From Pontibacter sp. HSC-14F20 (GTDB lineage: Bacteria; Bacteroidota; Bacteroidia; Cytophagales; Hymenobacteraceae), in the NCBI RefSeq assembly GCF_019599265.1, contig NZ_JAHZTC010000015.1, forward strand, positions 1 through 64,000: 64,000 nt of DNA. Direction: 5' to 3'. Below the pieces are notes generated by a model. That model ran no database searches and was not told the DNA's origin. It saw nothing but the letters and a program-made list of their open reading frames with translations. The translations under genes and the position numbers were made by a program. Each line of letters begins with the position of its first letter. Positions within the stretch are counted from its first letter, which is position 1. Below, piece after piece: positions 32,579 to 40,839 of the stretch.

Positions 32579-33973
32579 TTAAATTTCGTATCCCAGGATG
32601 TTCAGCATCGATTCATATGTCTGCTCAGGAGCAAATTGCCAGCTTTTCAGCTTGCCGTCTACATCACGATCTACCAAAATGTGTTGTGGCGAAGGTATAA
32701 GACAGTGCTTGATGCCGCCATACCCGCTCAGCTGCTCCTGGTAGGCTCCCGTATGGAAGAATCCGATGTATAACGGCTTTTCCTTCGGCGCCTTCGGCAA
32801 GAACACCTGGAACGAGTGCATCTCTGAGTTATAGTAATCCTGGCTGTCGCAGGTCATGCCGCCCAATTGTATTTTGCGGTACTCTTTGTCCCAGTGGTTG
32901 ATCGCCAAAAGCGGCCAGCGCTGGTTAAGCGCCCAGGCATCCGGCAGATTCGTGATAAACGAACCATCGATCATGTACCATAGTTCCTTGTCGTTCTGGA
33001 GTTTCTCATCCAGAATGGAATAAATGTTGGCAGCGCTTTCACCTACCGTGAAAATTCCGAACTCGGTGAAAATATTTGGCTCCGGCACACCTTCTTCATT
33101 GCAGATCCGCTTGATGGTGCGCAGAATCTCCTCGGTCATGTACTGGTAGTTGTAGTCCGCCTGTATAGAAGTTTTGATCGGGAAGCCGCCACCAATATCA
33201 ATCGTGTCGAGCTCCGGGCATACCTTCTTAAGCTCGCAGTACTTGTGCACAAAGCGGCTCAACTCAGACCAGTAATAGGAGGTGTCCTTTATACCTGTGT
33301 TGATGAAGTAGTGGAGCATTTTGAGCTCGAAACGATCGTCTGGCTTAATCTGCTGCTCGTACAGGTCAATCACATCGTTGTAGCGTACGCCCAGGCGGGA
33401 GGTATAGAACTGGAACTTCGGTTCTTCGTCCGACGCCAGGCGCATACCTACCTTCGTTTTCACGTTTACGTGCTCCTTGTAATACTCAATCTCGCCTATG
33501 TGGTCGAGTATCGGCATACAATTCACAAAACCATCGTTTATAAACTCCGTGATCCACTGGCGATAGCGCTCACGCTTAAAGCCGTTGCAAACGATATAAG
33601 TGTTTTTGTTGATTTTGCCCTTCTTGTAAAGCGCCTTCACGATCTGCATATCGTAACCCGAAGAGGTTTCGATGTGGATGTCGTTTTTGAGGGCCTCCTC
33701 CATTACAAAAGAGAAATGCGAGGCCTTAGTGCAGTAGCAATAGGTATAGGTGCCCTGGTAGTCAAGCTTCTGAATAGCGTCGTTGAAAAGCCCTTTCGCC
33801 TTTTGTATCTGCGAACTAATCTTGGGCAGGTATGTTAATTTTAATGGGGTACCGTACTGTTTGATCAGCTCCATCAGCGGAATGCCGTTGAAGTACAACT
33901 CGTTGTTCTCCACAGTAAATTCGTCTGTCGGAAAGTCAAAAGTCTGGTGAATGAGGTCGGTGTATTTATCCAT
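32579..33973 (-). CDS. Arginine decarboxylase-like PLP enzyme (fold III)
   Basis: 464 aa. Alanine-racemase fold decarboxylase: YTYCYCTKASHF carries the PLP lysine (about residue 83), LDTIDIGGGFP is the phosphate-binding loop (about 234-244), TEFGIFTVGESAANIYS follows, and GGMTCDSQD (about 381-389) contains the conserved C-terminal Cys. Members of this family decarboxylate arginine, lysine, ornithine or diaminopimelate; Bacteroidota proteins of this type are usually called arginine decarboxylases, although they are shorter than the 658-aa E. coli SpeA. The divergent arginase-family gene next door supports an arginine/polyamine role: a decarboxylase plus agmatinase would give putrescine. Substrate is inferred. 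Confidence 0.85.
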   Translation of the reverse strand: MDKYTDLIHQTFDFPTDEFTVENNELYFNGIPLMELIKQYGTPLKLTYLPKISSQIQKAKGLFNDAIQKLDYQGTYTYCYCTKASHFSFVMEEALKNDIHIETSSGYDMQIVKALYKKGKINKNTYIVCNGFKRERYRQWITEFINDGFVNCMPILDHIGEIEYYKEHVNVKTKVGMRLASDEEPKFQFYTSRLGVRYNDVIDLYEQQIKPDDRFELKMLHYFINTGIKDTSYYWSELSRFVHKYCELKKVCPELDTIDIGGGFPIKTSIQADYNYQYMTEEILRTIKRICNEEGVPEPNIFTEFGIFTVGESAANIYSILDEKLQNDKELWYMIDGSFITNLPDAWALNQRWPLLAINHWDKEYRKIQLGGMTCDSQDYYNSEMHSFQVFLPKAPKEKPLYIGFFHTGAYQEQLSGYGGIKHCLIPSPQHILVDRDVDGKLKSWQFAPEQTYESMLNILGYEI

Positions 33974-34395
33974 CCTGGTGCTTGTGGGCTTAAGAAAACA
34001 TGCAATATTGTTCGTTATTTACCATCTTTGCAAAAACTTTGTTTAAATTATAAGAAACGTTCAGTTATTTATGTCAATCACGCTCTTCCGGGCGGGAAGA
34101 TAAATGGCGTCGGAGAGCAGTGTGCGCACGTTTTCCCTTAGAACCAGGCAAAGCCTTTTTGTTTGAATTTTTTGTCATCCTGAAAAGATCCTGGTAGCTA
34201 GGAGCAGCTGCTTGACCTGTTTTTTGACAGGCACTTTAACAGCATGACAGAGAATTGGGAGTGCGTTTTTGGAATGAAATTCTTCCTTTGGAAATGAAGA
34301 TACCGGATCTGGTTCAGGAGTTGCAGAGGGTGAAGATCAAAGGGAGGAATTGCTGTGAGGAGAAAAACTGAACGACTACAGACTACCTATTACCT
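33974..34395. other. Intergenic region holding a 77-bp palindromic repeat
   Basis: Between the divergent decarboxylase and arginase genes. TTTACCATCTTTGC near 34018 resembles a promoter box on the plus strand. A 77-bp repeat lies at 34173-34249 (separate entry). A 25-codon frame (34293-34370) has no support. Confidence 0.5.
34173..34249 (+). repeat. 77-bp interspersed repeat with inverted ends, copy 1
   Basis: Ends are TGTCATCCTG and CAGCATGACA, imperfect inverted repeats. A second copy in opposite orientation is at 57196-57272 and has exactly the same length; ends and several internal blocks (CTGAAAnGATC, GCTTnACnT, CTTTA) agree. No coding capacity. Confidence 0.75.
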
Positions 34396-35367
34396 ATGAA
34401 AAAGATAAAACTGATAGAAGTACGCTCAGAACTCGGTGCGGGCACGCGCGGGGCCAGCATGGGTATAGATGCGTTGCGGGTGGCCTGCTGGGACAAAGGC
34501 TGCGATTACTTCAAGCGTTTCAACTCTGTCAGCGTACCCGACCTCAACTATACCCTGTTCGATAAGGACCTGTTCCCCAATGCTCACCGCATCGACAGCA
34601 TCCTGACTGTGCAGAAAAACATTGCCAATGCCGTAGAGCAGACGCTGGAGCTGGATATGTTTCCGTTGGTACTTTCCGGCGACCACTCTAACGCGCACGG
34701 CACCATAGCAGGTATAAAAGCCGCTTACCCCGACAAGACCCTGGGTGTGATTTGGGTTGATGCGCACGCTGACATTCACTCGCCCTATACCTCACCATCG
34801 GGTAACGTGCACGGTATGCCGCTGGCCATGGCCCTGAATCTCGACAACCTGGAGCGCCAGATCAACGACCCGGAACAGGAAACGATCTTTTTCTGGAACT
34901 CGCTGAAAAAACTGGGCTACCCGGGGCCGAAGATGAAGCCGGAGCACCTGGTATACATTGTGGTGCGCGACACCGAAGAACCTGAGGATTACCTAATCGC
35001 CAAGCACGGCATCAAGAACTTTACCTACGCCGAACTGAGCCAAAAAGGCCCCGAGCAGGTAGCCGCCGAGGCGCTGGATCGTCTGCACGACTGTGATATT
35101 ATTTACGTGTCGTTTGACGTGGACAGCCTGGACTCGAAGTTCTCGAAAGGAACGGGTACGCCGGTAGAAGTAGGCCTGAATGTAGAAGAAGCCAAATTGC
35201 TCAACTACCACTTGCTACAGGACCGGCGTATTGTGTGCTACGAGATGACGGAAATCAACCCGACGCTCGACACTGAAAATACTATGGCCGAGAACGCTTT
35301 CGAGATACTAGAGACCGCCACTGACGCCATTTTACACCGAGAATTTAACAAAACAGCCATACATTAA
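34396..35367 (+). CDS. Arginase family hydrolase (arginase or agmatinase)
   Basis: 323 aa. All manganese-binding motifs of the ureohydrolase family are present: GDHSNAHG (His 97), DAHADIH (Asp 122, His 124, Asp 126, His 128), and DVDSLDSKF with two Asp (about 241 and 245). Substrates may be arginine (to ornithine and urea) or agmatine (to putrescine and urea); the sequence alone does not decide, and the divergent arginine decarboxylase makes agmatinase plausible. The N-terminus (LIEVRSELGAGTRGAS) follows the arginase pattern with the GxxxG acceptor loop. The next gene, argS, begins eight bases after its stop, so the pair is probably one transcript linked by arginine metabolism. Confidence 0.9.
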   Translation: MKKIKLIEVRSELGAGTRGASMGIDALRVACWDKGCDYFKRFNSVSVPDLNYTLFDKDLFPNAHRIDSILTVQKNIANAVEQTLELDMFPLVLSGDHSNAHGTIAGIKAAYPDKTLGVIWVDAHADIHSPYTSPSGNVHGMPLAMALNLDNLERQINDPEQETIFFWNSLKKLGYPGPKMKPEHLVYIVVRDTEEPEDYLIAKHGIKNFTYAELSQKGPEQVAAEALDRLHDCDIIYVSFDVDSLDSKFSKGTGTPVEVGLNVEEAKLLNYHLLQDRRIVCYEMTEINPTLDTENTMAENAFEILETATDAILHREFNKTAIH

Positions 35368-35375
35368 TCTACTTA

Positions 35376-37166
35376 ATGCAACTTCAAAACGCCATCAGCC
35401 AGAGCATCAGCCAAGCATTGGAGGCTTTGTTCGGCCTTACCGTTGACGCATCTACCATCAGCCTGCAGCCTACCCGTAAAGAGTTTGCCGGCAGCTTCAC
35501 GTTCGTTACCTTTCCTTATACCAAGCAGGCCGGCAAAGGTCCCGAGCAGATAGGCGGGGCGCTGGGTGCATACTTAAAAGAGCACGCCGCCGAAGTGAAA
35601 AACTACAATGTAGTAAAAGGCTTCCTGAACCTCGAGATCGAAGAGCAGGTATGGGTGAACTTATTCCGCGAATTGATGACCGACCCAGGTCATGGGCAGG
35701 CAGCCGATTCGGGCAAGAAAGTGATGGTGGAATACTCTTCGCCAAACACGAACAAGCCGCTGCACCTGGGCCACCTGCGCAATAACTTCCTGGGCTATTC
35801 CGTGTCGGAGATCATGAAGGCTAATGGCCACAACGTGATGAAAGCGAATCTGGTGAATGACCGTGGTATTCACATTTGCAAGTCAATGCTGGCGTACCAG
35901 ATGTTTGGTAATGGTGAGACGCCTCAAAGCAGTGGCATCAAAGGCGACCATCTGGCGGGCAAGTACTATGTGCTGTTCGACAAGGCTTACAAAGAGCAGA
36001 TCAATGAGTTGGTAGCTGGTGGTATGGATAAAGAAGAAGCGAAGAAAAAAGCTCCTTTGATACTGGAGGCTCAAACTATGCTGCAGAAATGGGAGCAGGG
36101 CGACGAAGAAGTAGTGTCACTTTGGAAAACCATGAACGGCTGGGTATACGAAGGCTTCGATGCGACGTACCGCAACATAGGTGTTGATTTTGATAAATTC
36201 TATTACGAGTCAGAGACCTATACCTTGGGCAAAGAGCGTGTAGAAGAAGGCCTGCAGAAAGGTGTGTTCTTCAAGAAACCAGATGGCTCGGTATGGGTAG
36301 ACCTGACTGACGAAGGACTGGACGAGAAGCTGCTGCTCCGATCTGACGGTACTTCGGTGTACATTACCCAGGACATGGGCACGGCCGAGCTTAAGCACAA
36401 CGACTTTCCATACGATCAGTCTATTTACGTAGTGGCTGATGAGCAGAACTACCACTTCCAGGTACTGAAAGCGGTGCTCAAGAAACTGGGCAAACCATAC
36501 GCCGAAGGCATCTATCACCTGTCTTACGGCATGGTGGACCTGCCATCAGGCAAAATGAAATCGAGAGAAGGTACCGTGGTGGATGCCGACGAACTGGTGC
36601 AGGAGATGATCGACACGGCCCGTCAGCAAACCGAAGAGTTAGGCAAGATCGAAGGTTTTACGCCGCAAGAGGCTGCTAAACTTTACCATACCCTGGCCAT
36701 GGGTGCCCTGAAATACTTCCTGCTCAAAGTGGATCCGAAGAAGCGAATGCTCTTCAATCCGCAGGAGTCGATTGACTTCCGTGGCAACACCGGTCCGTTT
36801 GTGCAGTATACACATGCCCGTATTTCGGCCATCCTGCGTAAGGCTGGCAAGATAGGTATAGCAGTAGACGCAGCTTCATTTGGTGAATTCAAAAACTTGC
36901 ACGAAACAGAGCAGGACGTGATCACGTTGCTGGTGAATTACCCGGAAGTGGTGCAGGAAGCCGGTAAGCTATATGCGCCGTCAGTGATCGCAAATTACGC
37001 CTACGAACTGGCCAAAGCTTACAACCGTTTCTACCAGGAGATCTCGATCTTCAACGAAACCGACGAACAGGCACGTAACTTCCGTATTGCCCTGTCTGCC
37101 ATGGTAGCCCGCTTCGTGCGCGAAAGCATGAGCCTGCTAGGTATAGAAGTGCCGGAGCGAATGTAA
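35376..37166 (+). CDS. argS: Arginine--tRNA ligase
   Basis: 596 aa, full length class I synthetase. N-terminal additional domain (about 1-115) that contacts the tRNA D-loop; HIGH motif as PLHLGHLRNNF (about 128-138, HLGH); ATP-site region SREGTVVDADEL after GKMKSREG, which replaces KMSKS as usual for many ArgRS; and the C-terminal DALR anticodon domain with YAYELAKAYNRFY. It loads arginine on its tRNA. Its place after an arginase-family gene suggests shared expression within an arginine-related unit. Confidence 0.97.
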   Translation: MQLQNAISQSISQALEALFGLTVDASTISLQPTRKEFAGSFTFVTFPYTKQAGKGPEQIGGALGAYLKEHAAEVKNYNVVKGFLNLEIEEQVWVNLFRELMTDPGHGQAADSGKKVMVEYSSPNTNKPLHLGHLRNNFLGYSVSEIMKANGHNVMKANLVNDRGIHICKSMLAYQMFGNGETPQSSGIKGDHLAGKYYVLFDKAYKEQINELVAGGMDKEEAKKKAPLILEAQTMLQKWEQGDEEVVSLWKTMNGWVYEGFDATYRNIGVDFDKFYYESETYTLGKERVEEGLQKGVFFKKPDGSVWVDLTDEGLDEKLLLRSDGTSVYITQDMGTAELKHNDFPYDQSIYVVADEQNYHFQVLKAVLKKLGKPYAEGIYHLSYGMVDLPSGKMKSREGTVVDADELVQEMIDTARQQTEELGKIEGFTPQEAAKLYHTLAMGALKYFLLKVDPKKRMLFNPQESIDFRGNTGPFVQYTHARISAILRKAGKIGIAVDAASFGEFKNLHETEQDVITLLVNYPEVVQEAGKLYAPSVIANYAYELAKAYNRFYQEISIFNETDEQARNFRIALSAMVARFVRESMSLLGIEVPERM

Positions 37167-37242
37167 CTACAGGTATAGTGAGTCAAAACAAAAACGAAGC
37201 ATTCCGGTTAAGCCGCATATATGTATATCTTAAGCAAAAAAC

Positions 37243-37851
37243 ATGAAGCTCACCGTACAACTTTTAACCGCAGGACTTGTACTAGGTATAGTAACTGCCT
37301 GCTCAGGTGGTTCTAATACAAGCAATCTGACAACAGATACGACAACTGACACGATGGCAACAGAAACATCTCAAACTGCACAGAATACCGATTTTTATGC
37401 TTTCAAGGTCAACAGCCTGGAAGGACAGGAAATTGATTTGTCGAAGTTTAAAGGCAAGAAAGTACTCGTAGTGAACACGGCATCAGAGTGCGGCTATACC
37501 CCACAATATGCAGATCTGCAGAAACTGCACGAAACGCATGGCGACAAAGTGGTGGTGCTGGGCTTTCCGGCAAACAATTTTGGTGGTCAGGAACCAGGTT
37601 CAGAAGAAGAAATCGCAGCTTTCTGCCAGAAAAATTACGGCGTGACATTTCAGATGATGGAAAAGGTCTCGGTGAAAGGCGATGACCAGCACCCGCTTTA
37701 TCAGTGGCTGGCCAAAAACAGCCCGAACAACGATGAGCCAGCCTGGAACTTCAGTAAATACCTGATTGACGAGAACGGGAAAGTGATCGCTTTTTATCCG
37801 TCTAAAGTAAAGCCGACGGGCGAAGAAATCCTGGCGGCGATTCAGAAGTAA
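37243..37851 (+). CDS. Glutathione peroxidase-like lipoprotein
   Basis: 202 aa. Lipoprotein signal (VTAC, Cys 20) and a Thr/Ser-rich spacer (to about residue 48) before a thioredoxin-fold peroxidase domain. NTASECGYTPQY places the peroxidatic Cys at 83; FPANNFGGQEPGSEEEI contains the conserved Gln, and PAWNFSKYLID the conserved Trp and Asn. Members with Cys rather than selenocysteine generally use thioredoxin, not glutathione. An envelope-anchored form would reduce lipid or other hydroperoxides outside the cytoplasm. A weak promoter-like TATATCTTAA lies just before the ATG. It is followed by a terminator. Confidence 0.93.
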   Translation: MKLTVQLLTAGLVLGIVTACSGGSNTSNLTTDTTTDTMATETSQTAQNTDFYAFKVNSLEGQEIDLSKFKGKKVLVVNTASECGYTPQYADLQKLHETHGDKVVVLGFPANNFGGQEPGSEEEIAAFCQKNYGVTFQMMEKVSVKGDDQHPLYQWLAKNSPNNDEPAWNFSKYLIDENGKVIAFYPSKVKPTGEEILAAIQK

Positions 37852-37857
37852 CAGCAG

Positions 37858-37890
37858 GCAGGTATAGCGCTCAGGTATACCTGCTTTTTT
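37858..37890 (+). terminator. Terminator made from inverted nonamers
   Basis: GCAGGTAT (37858-37865) pairs with ATACCTGC (37877-37884), followed by TTTTTT. Both arms are copies of the dispersed CAGGTATA motif; an additional perfect 12-base palindrome CAGGTATACCTG (37872-37883) lies within it. Confidence 0.8.
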
Positions 37891-37901
37891 AGAGAAATAC
37901 A

Positions 37902-38834
37902 TTGAATACAACACAACACATTCCGCAGAATCCAGGCTTGGTAAAGGCCTGGATTTCGGCTTTTAGGCCACGCACACTGCCACTGGCTTTTTCCTGCATC
38001 GGTATGGGCGGTTTTATGGCTGCTGCCTACGGTGCCTTCAACGCTACCATTGTGGGCCTCTGTGTGCTCACCACCCTGTTTTTGCAGATACTCTCGAACC
38101 TGGCTAACGACTACGGCGACTCCATACACGGCGCTGACAGCGTGCACCGGGAAGGGCCAAAGCGTGCCGTACAGGCCGGTCACATCAAAGCGGAGAACAT
38201 GAAGAAGGGAATGGCCGTGTTTAGCCTGCTGTCGCTGGTGACGGGCTTGCTGCTGCTGTGGGTATCTTTCGGGAAGGAGGGCATCTACCTGTTTCTGATC
38301 TTTCTGGGGCTTGGTCTGGCCTCTATCTGGGCGGCTATCAACTACACGGCGGGCTCTAAGCCTTATGGCTATGCCGGCTTAGGAGATATTTTTGTGTTCG
38401 TATTCTTCGGGCTGGTAGGCGTGCTGGGTACATTTTTTCTGCAGGCGCAGTCATTGCCGGCGGTCGTAATTCTGCCCGCTATGGTTTGCGGCTTCTTTTC
38501 GATGGCGGTACTCAACGTGAATAATATCCGAGATATCAAGTCGGATGTGCTGGCAGGTAAGCGTTCCATACCTGTGCGACTCGGCCCGAAGCGTGCACGT
38601 GTCTACCATCTGCTGCTACTGGCTGGCGGTGTGGGAAGCGCTCTGGCCTATGTTCTGCTCAATTTTTACAGCGTGTGGCAGTTTTTATTTCTGCTGGCTG
38701 TACCGCTCGTTTTGGTTAACGGTATAAAGGTATGGCAAAAGCAGACTTCCGCCGAGCTCGATCCATACCTGAAGCAAATGGCCATCACCACCATGCTCTT
38801 TGTACTGCTCTTCGGTATCGGACAGTTGCTCTAA
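37902..38834 (+). CDS. menA: 1,4-dihydroxy-2-naphthoate polyprenyltransferase
   Basis: 310 aa from a TTG start (an ATG at codon 19 or later would cut the first conserved helix). UbiA-superfamily enzyme with about nine helices. The two Asp-rich motifs are NDYGDSIHGAD (about 66-76) and NNIRDIKSDVLAGKRS (about 207-222), which bind the prenyl diphosphate via Mg2+. It joins a polyprenyl chain to DHNA, the membrane step of menaquinone synthesis. It follows glutathione peroxidase after a terminator. No other men gene is nearby. Confidence 0.93.
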   Translation: MNTTQHIPQNPGLVKAWISAFRPRTLPLAFSCIGMGGFMAAAYGAFNATIVGLCVLTTLFLQILSNLANDYGDSIHGADSVHREGPKRAVQAGHIKAENMKKGMAVFSLLSLVTGLLLLWVSFGKEGIYLFLIFLGLGLASIWAAINYTAGSKPYGYAGLGDIFVFVFFGLVGVLGTFFLQAQSLPAVVILPAMVCGFFSMAVLNVNNIRDIKSDVLAGKRSIPVRLGPKRARVYHLLLLAGGVGSALAYVLLNFYSVWQFLFLLAVPLVLVNGIKVWQKQTSAELDPYLKQMAITTMLFVLLFGIGQLL

Positions 38835-38917
38835 CCAGGTTAATCTGGTGGCTATACCTGCCATACCCTGAGCGCACTGCTTCCGTAAGTAGGTACTTAC
38901 CTTTTAATTCTGATGAC

Positions 38918-39865
38918 ATGGAAAAACGCAAGCTTGGAAATTCTGGTCTTGAGATAGCGCCCTTGGTATTTGGCGGAAATGTGTTTGGCTGGACGGCCGA
39001 TGAGCCAACCTCTATAAAATTGCTGGATGCCTTTGTTGATGCCGGTTTTAACTGCATCGATACAGCCAATTCGTACTCCTCCTGGGTGCCGGGCAATACG
39101 GGTGGGGAGTCTGAAACCATCATCGGAAACTGGCTGAAGCAGCGCGGAGGCCGGGAGCAAATCATCATTGCCACCAAAGTCGGGGCCAACTTGGAAGGCA
39201 AGGGTGGCTTGAGCAAAGACTACATCCGGCAACAAGTGGAGGCTTCCCTCAAACGACTCCAGACCGACTACATTGACCTGTATCAGTCGCATTACGACGA
39301 TCCGGAAACACCCATCGAAGAAACGCTGGAAGCTTATTCCAAATTGATACAGGAAGGAAAAGTACGTGCGATCGGGGCGTCGAACTTCAGCGGTGAGCGC
39401 CTGGAGAAGGCGCTGAAGGCAAGCGAACAGAACAACCTGCCGCGTTACGAGAGCTTTCAGCCGGAATACAACCTCTACGACCGCGAAGCCTACGAAAAAG
39501 AGACTGAGCCGGTCTGCACCCGGTATGGCTTGGGTGTGATCAACTATTATGCGCTGGCTAGTGGTTTCCTCACAGGCAAGTATCGCTCCGAGGCGGATTT
39601 GGGGCAGAGTCCACGGGGCCACGGCGTGAAAGATTACCTGAACGATCGCGGGTCCCGTATTTTGCAGGCGCTGGACGAAGCGGCCAAGCAGTACAGCACC
39701 ACGGCAGCCAGCATATCGCTTGCCTGGCTAATGGCACGACCCAGTATTACAGCACCGATTGCCAGCGCCACCAAACTGGAGCAACTGGAGGACTTGGTAA
39801 AAGCGGCCGGGCTTAAGTTGGATCAAGCCACCATTAAAAAGTTGGACGAAGCGAGTGCCTATTAA
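38918..39865 (+). CDS. Aldo/keto reductase
   Basis: 315 aa from the ATG at 38918; the frame stays open upstream across the end of menA, but this ATG begins the conserved MEKRKLGNSGLEIAPLVFGGN. TIM-barrel NADPH-dependent reductase of the YajO/YghZ-like group: catalytic tetrad D (FNCIDTANSYS), Y in the same block, K (IIIATKVG) and H (DLYQSHYDD). The C-terminal block (ARPSITAPIASATKLEQLEDLV) binds the adenosine-phosphate part. Substrate unknown. It ends just before a remarkable 28-bp hairpin. Confidence 0.92.
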   Translation: MEKRKLGNSGLEIAPLVFGGNVFGWTADEPTSIKLLDAFVDAGFNCIDTANSYSSWVPGNTGGESETIIGNWLKQRGGREQIIIATKVGANLEGKGGLSKDYIRQQVEASLKRLQTDYIDLYQSHYDDPETPIEETLEAYSKLIQEGKVRAIGASNFSGERLEKALKASEQNNLPRYESFQPEYNLYDREAYEKETEPVCTRYGLGVINYYALASGFLTGKYRSEADLGQSPRGHGVKDYLNDRGSRILQALDEAAKQYSTTAASISLAWLMARPSITAPIASATKLEQLEDLVKAAGLKLDQATIKKLDEASAY

Positions 39866-39875
39866 ACTTAAGCAC

Positions 39876-39936
39876 AGGTATAGCATCAACAGCAAGAGCC
39901 GCTTTTTTAGCGGCTCTTGCTGTTGATGCTATACCT
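39876..39936. terminator. Perfect 28-bp hairpin between convergent genes
   Basis: Arms 39876-39903 and 39909-39936 are exact reverse complements over 28 bases with a 5-base T loop. The arms begin and end with AGGTATAG and CTATACCT, the dispersed motif. There is no downstream T-run, so it may be a terminator for both directions or another structured element. Confidence 0.8.
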
Positions 39937-40001
39937 ACCCGACTACTGTAGACAAGCAAGGGAACAGGTATAGCTAAAAAAAATCCGGCTGAGGAGCTGA
40001 A

Positions 40002-40616
40002 TCAATTGGCCAGTAAGTCGCTGCTTTGAATGATTTTACCACCTTTCTCCTGTATGTCGTTGCGGGCTGCTGCGTAGCTTTCCTGGCTAATAGCGCGGAT
40101 GGCATTTTCTATCACAAACGTCTCAAAACCTTCCTGCAGGGCATCTATGGCGGAGTAGTACACACAGTAGTCGGCGGCCAGGCCAGCCAGGTATAGCTGC
40201 ATTACGCCTTTGCCGCGCAGGTAGTCCGCTAGGCCCGTAGACTTGAGTCGACCGTTGTCATAAAAACCGCTGTAGCTGTCAATATCGGGGTTGGTGCCTT
40301 TGCGGAAAATCGCTTCTATTTTATTTGCTTCGAGAGCAGGGGCCAGGTCAGCGCCGGATGTGCCTTGCAAACAATGGTCTGGCCATAGCACTTGCGGGAG
40401 CCCGAGCAGTTCGGTCATTTCAAATGGGTTCTTTCCTTCATGATTAGAGGCAAAGCTCTTATGCGAAGCCGGATGCCAGTCCTGCGTGGCCATTACCAAA
40501 TCAAACTGCGATTGCAGGCTGTTTACAACAGGTATAATCAAGTCGCCTTCCGGCACGGCCAACGCGCCGCCAGGCATAAAATCATTCTGGATATCGACCA
40601 GAAGCAATACTTTCAT
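40002..40616 (-). CDS. pncA: Nicotinamidase/pyrazinamidase
   Basis: 204 aa from the ATG at 40616; the frame extends 23 codons upstream, but the later start gives the conserved MKVLLLVDIQNDFMPGGALAV. Isochorismatase-fold amidase: catalytic Asp 8 (in DIQNDF), Lys in FRKGTNPDIDSYSGF, and the nucleophilic Cys in LAGLAADYCVYYSA. Metal-site His residues lie in DWHPASHKSF. It hydrolyses nicotinamide to nicotinate for NAD salvage. The gene is separated from the convergent reductase by the 28-bp hairpin. A dense group of nonamers lies just upstream of its start. Confidence 0.95.
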   Translation of the reverse strand: MKVLLLVDIQNDFMPGGALAVPEGDLIIPVVNSLQSQFDLVMATQDWHPASHKSFASNHEGKNPFEMTELLGLPQVLWPDHCLQGTSGADLAPALEANKIEAIFRKGTNPDIDSYSGFYDNGRLKSTGLADYLRGKGVMQLYLAGLAADYCVYYSAIDALQEGFETFVIENAIRAISQESYAAARNDIQEKGGKIIQSSDLLAN

Positions 40617-40628
40617 AACGTTTTTTTT

Positions 40629-40727
40629 CAGGTATAGCGACAAGGTATAGGTATAGGCTGAGTTTTGCAATACAGCAGTTCGCATACACCCTGTGGCTAT
40701 ACCTGCTTTAATGGCTGGCTATACCTG
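40629..40727. repeat. Cluster of four to five dispersed nonamers
   Basis: CAGGTATAG (40629-40637), AGGTATAG (about 40643-40650), GTATAGG just after, then CTATACCTG at 40697-40705 and again at 40719-40727: the two halves face each other across about 45 bases. This is the densest group in the window, upstream of pncA. Confidence 0.75.
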
Positions 40728-40839
40728 AAATTCGGATTTTATTGTCCTTTGCAAGAACTCAATCTGTTTTCAGTTAGCCGTAAACTTATAATTTCTGGAA
40801 GAAGCTATAGGTGCTTAGGAGTTCCTTTGCTAAGAATTG

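Noticed and set aside
34293-34370. 25-codon ORF before the arginase gene
   Set aside because: No terminator, promoter or conservation signal supports it.
38732-38917. Upstream extension of the aldo/keto reductase over menA
   Set aside because: The frame overlaps menA in another frame; the conserved protein begins at 38918.
40617-40685. N-terminal extension of pncA
   Set aside because: The extra 23 residues precede the conserved MKVLLLVDIQNDF start and consist of motif-rich spacer DNA.
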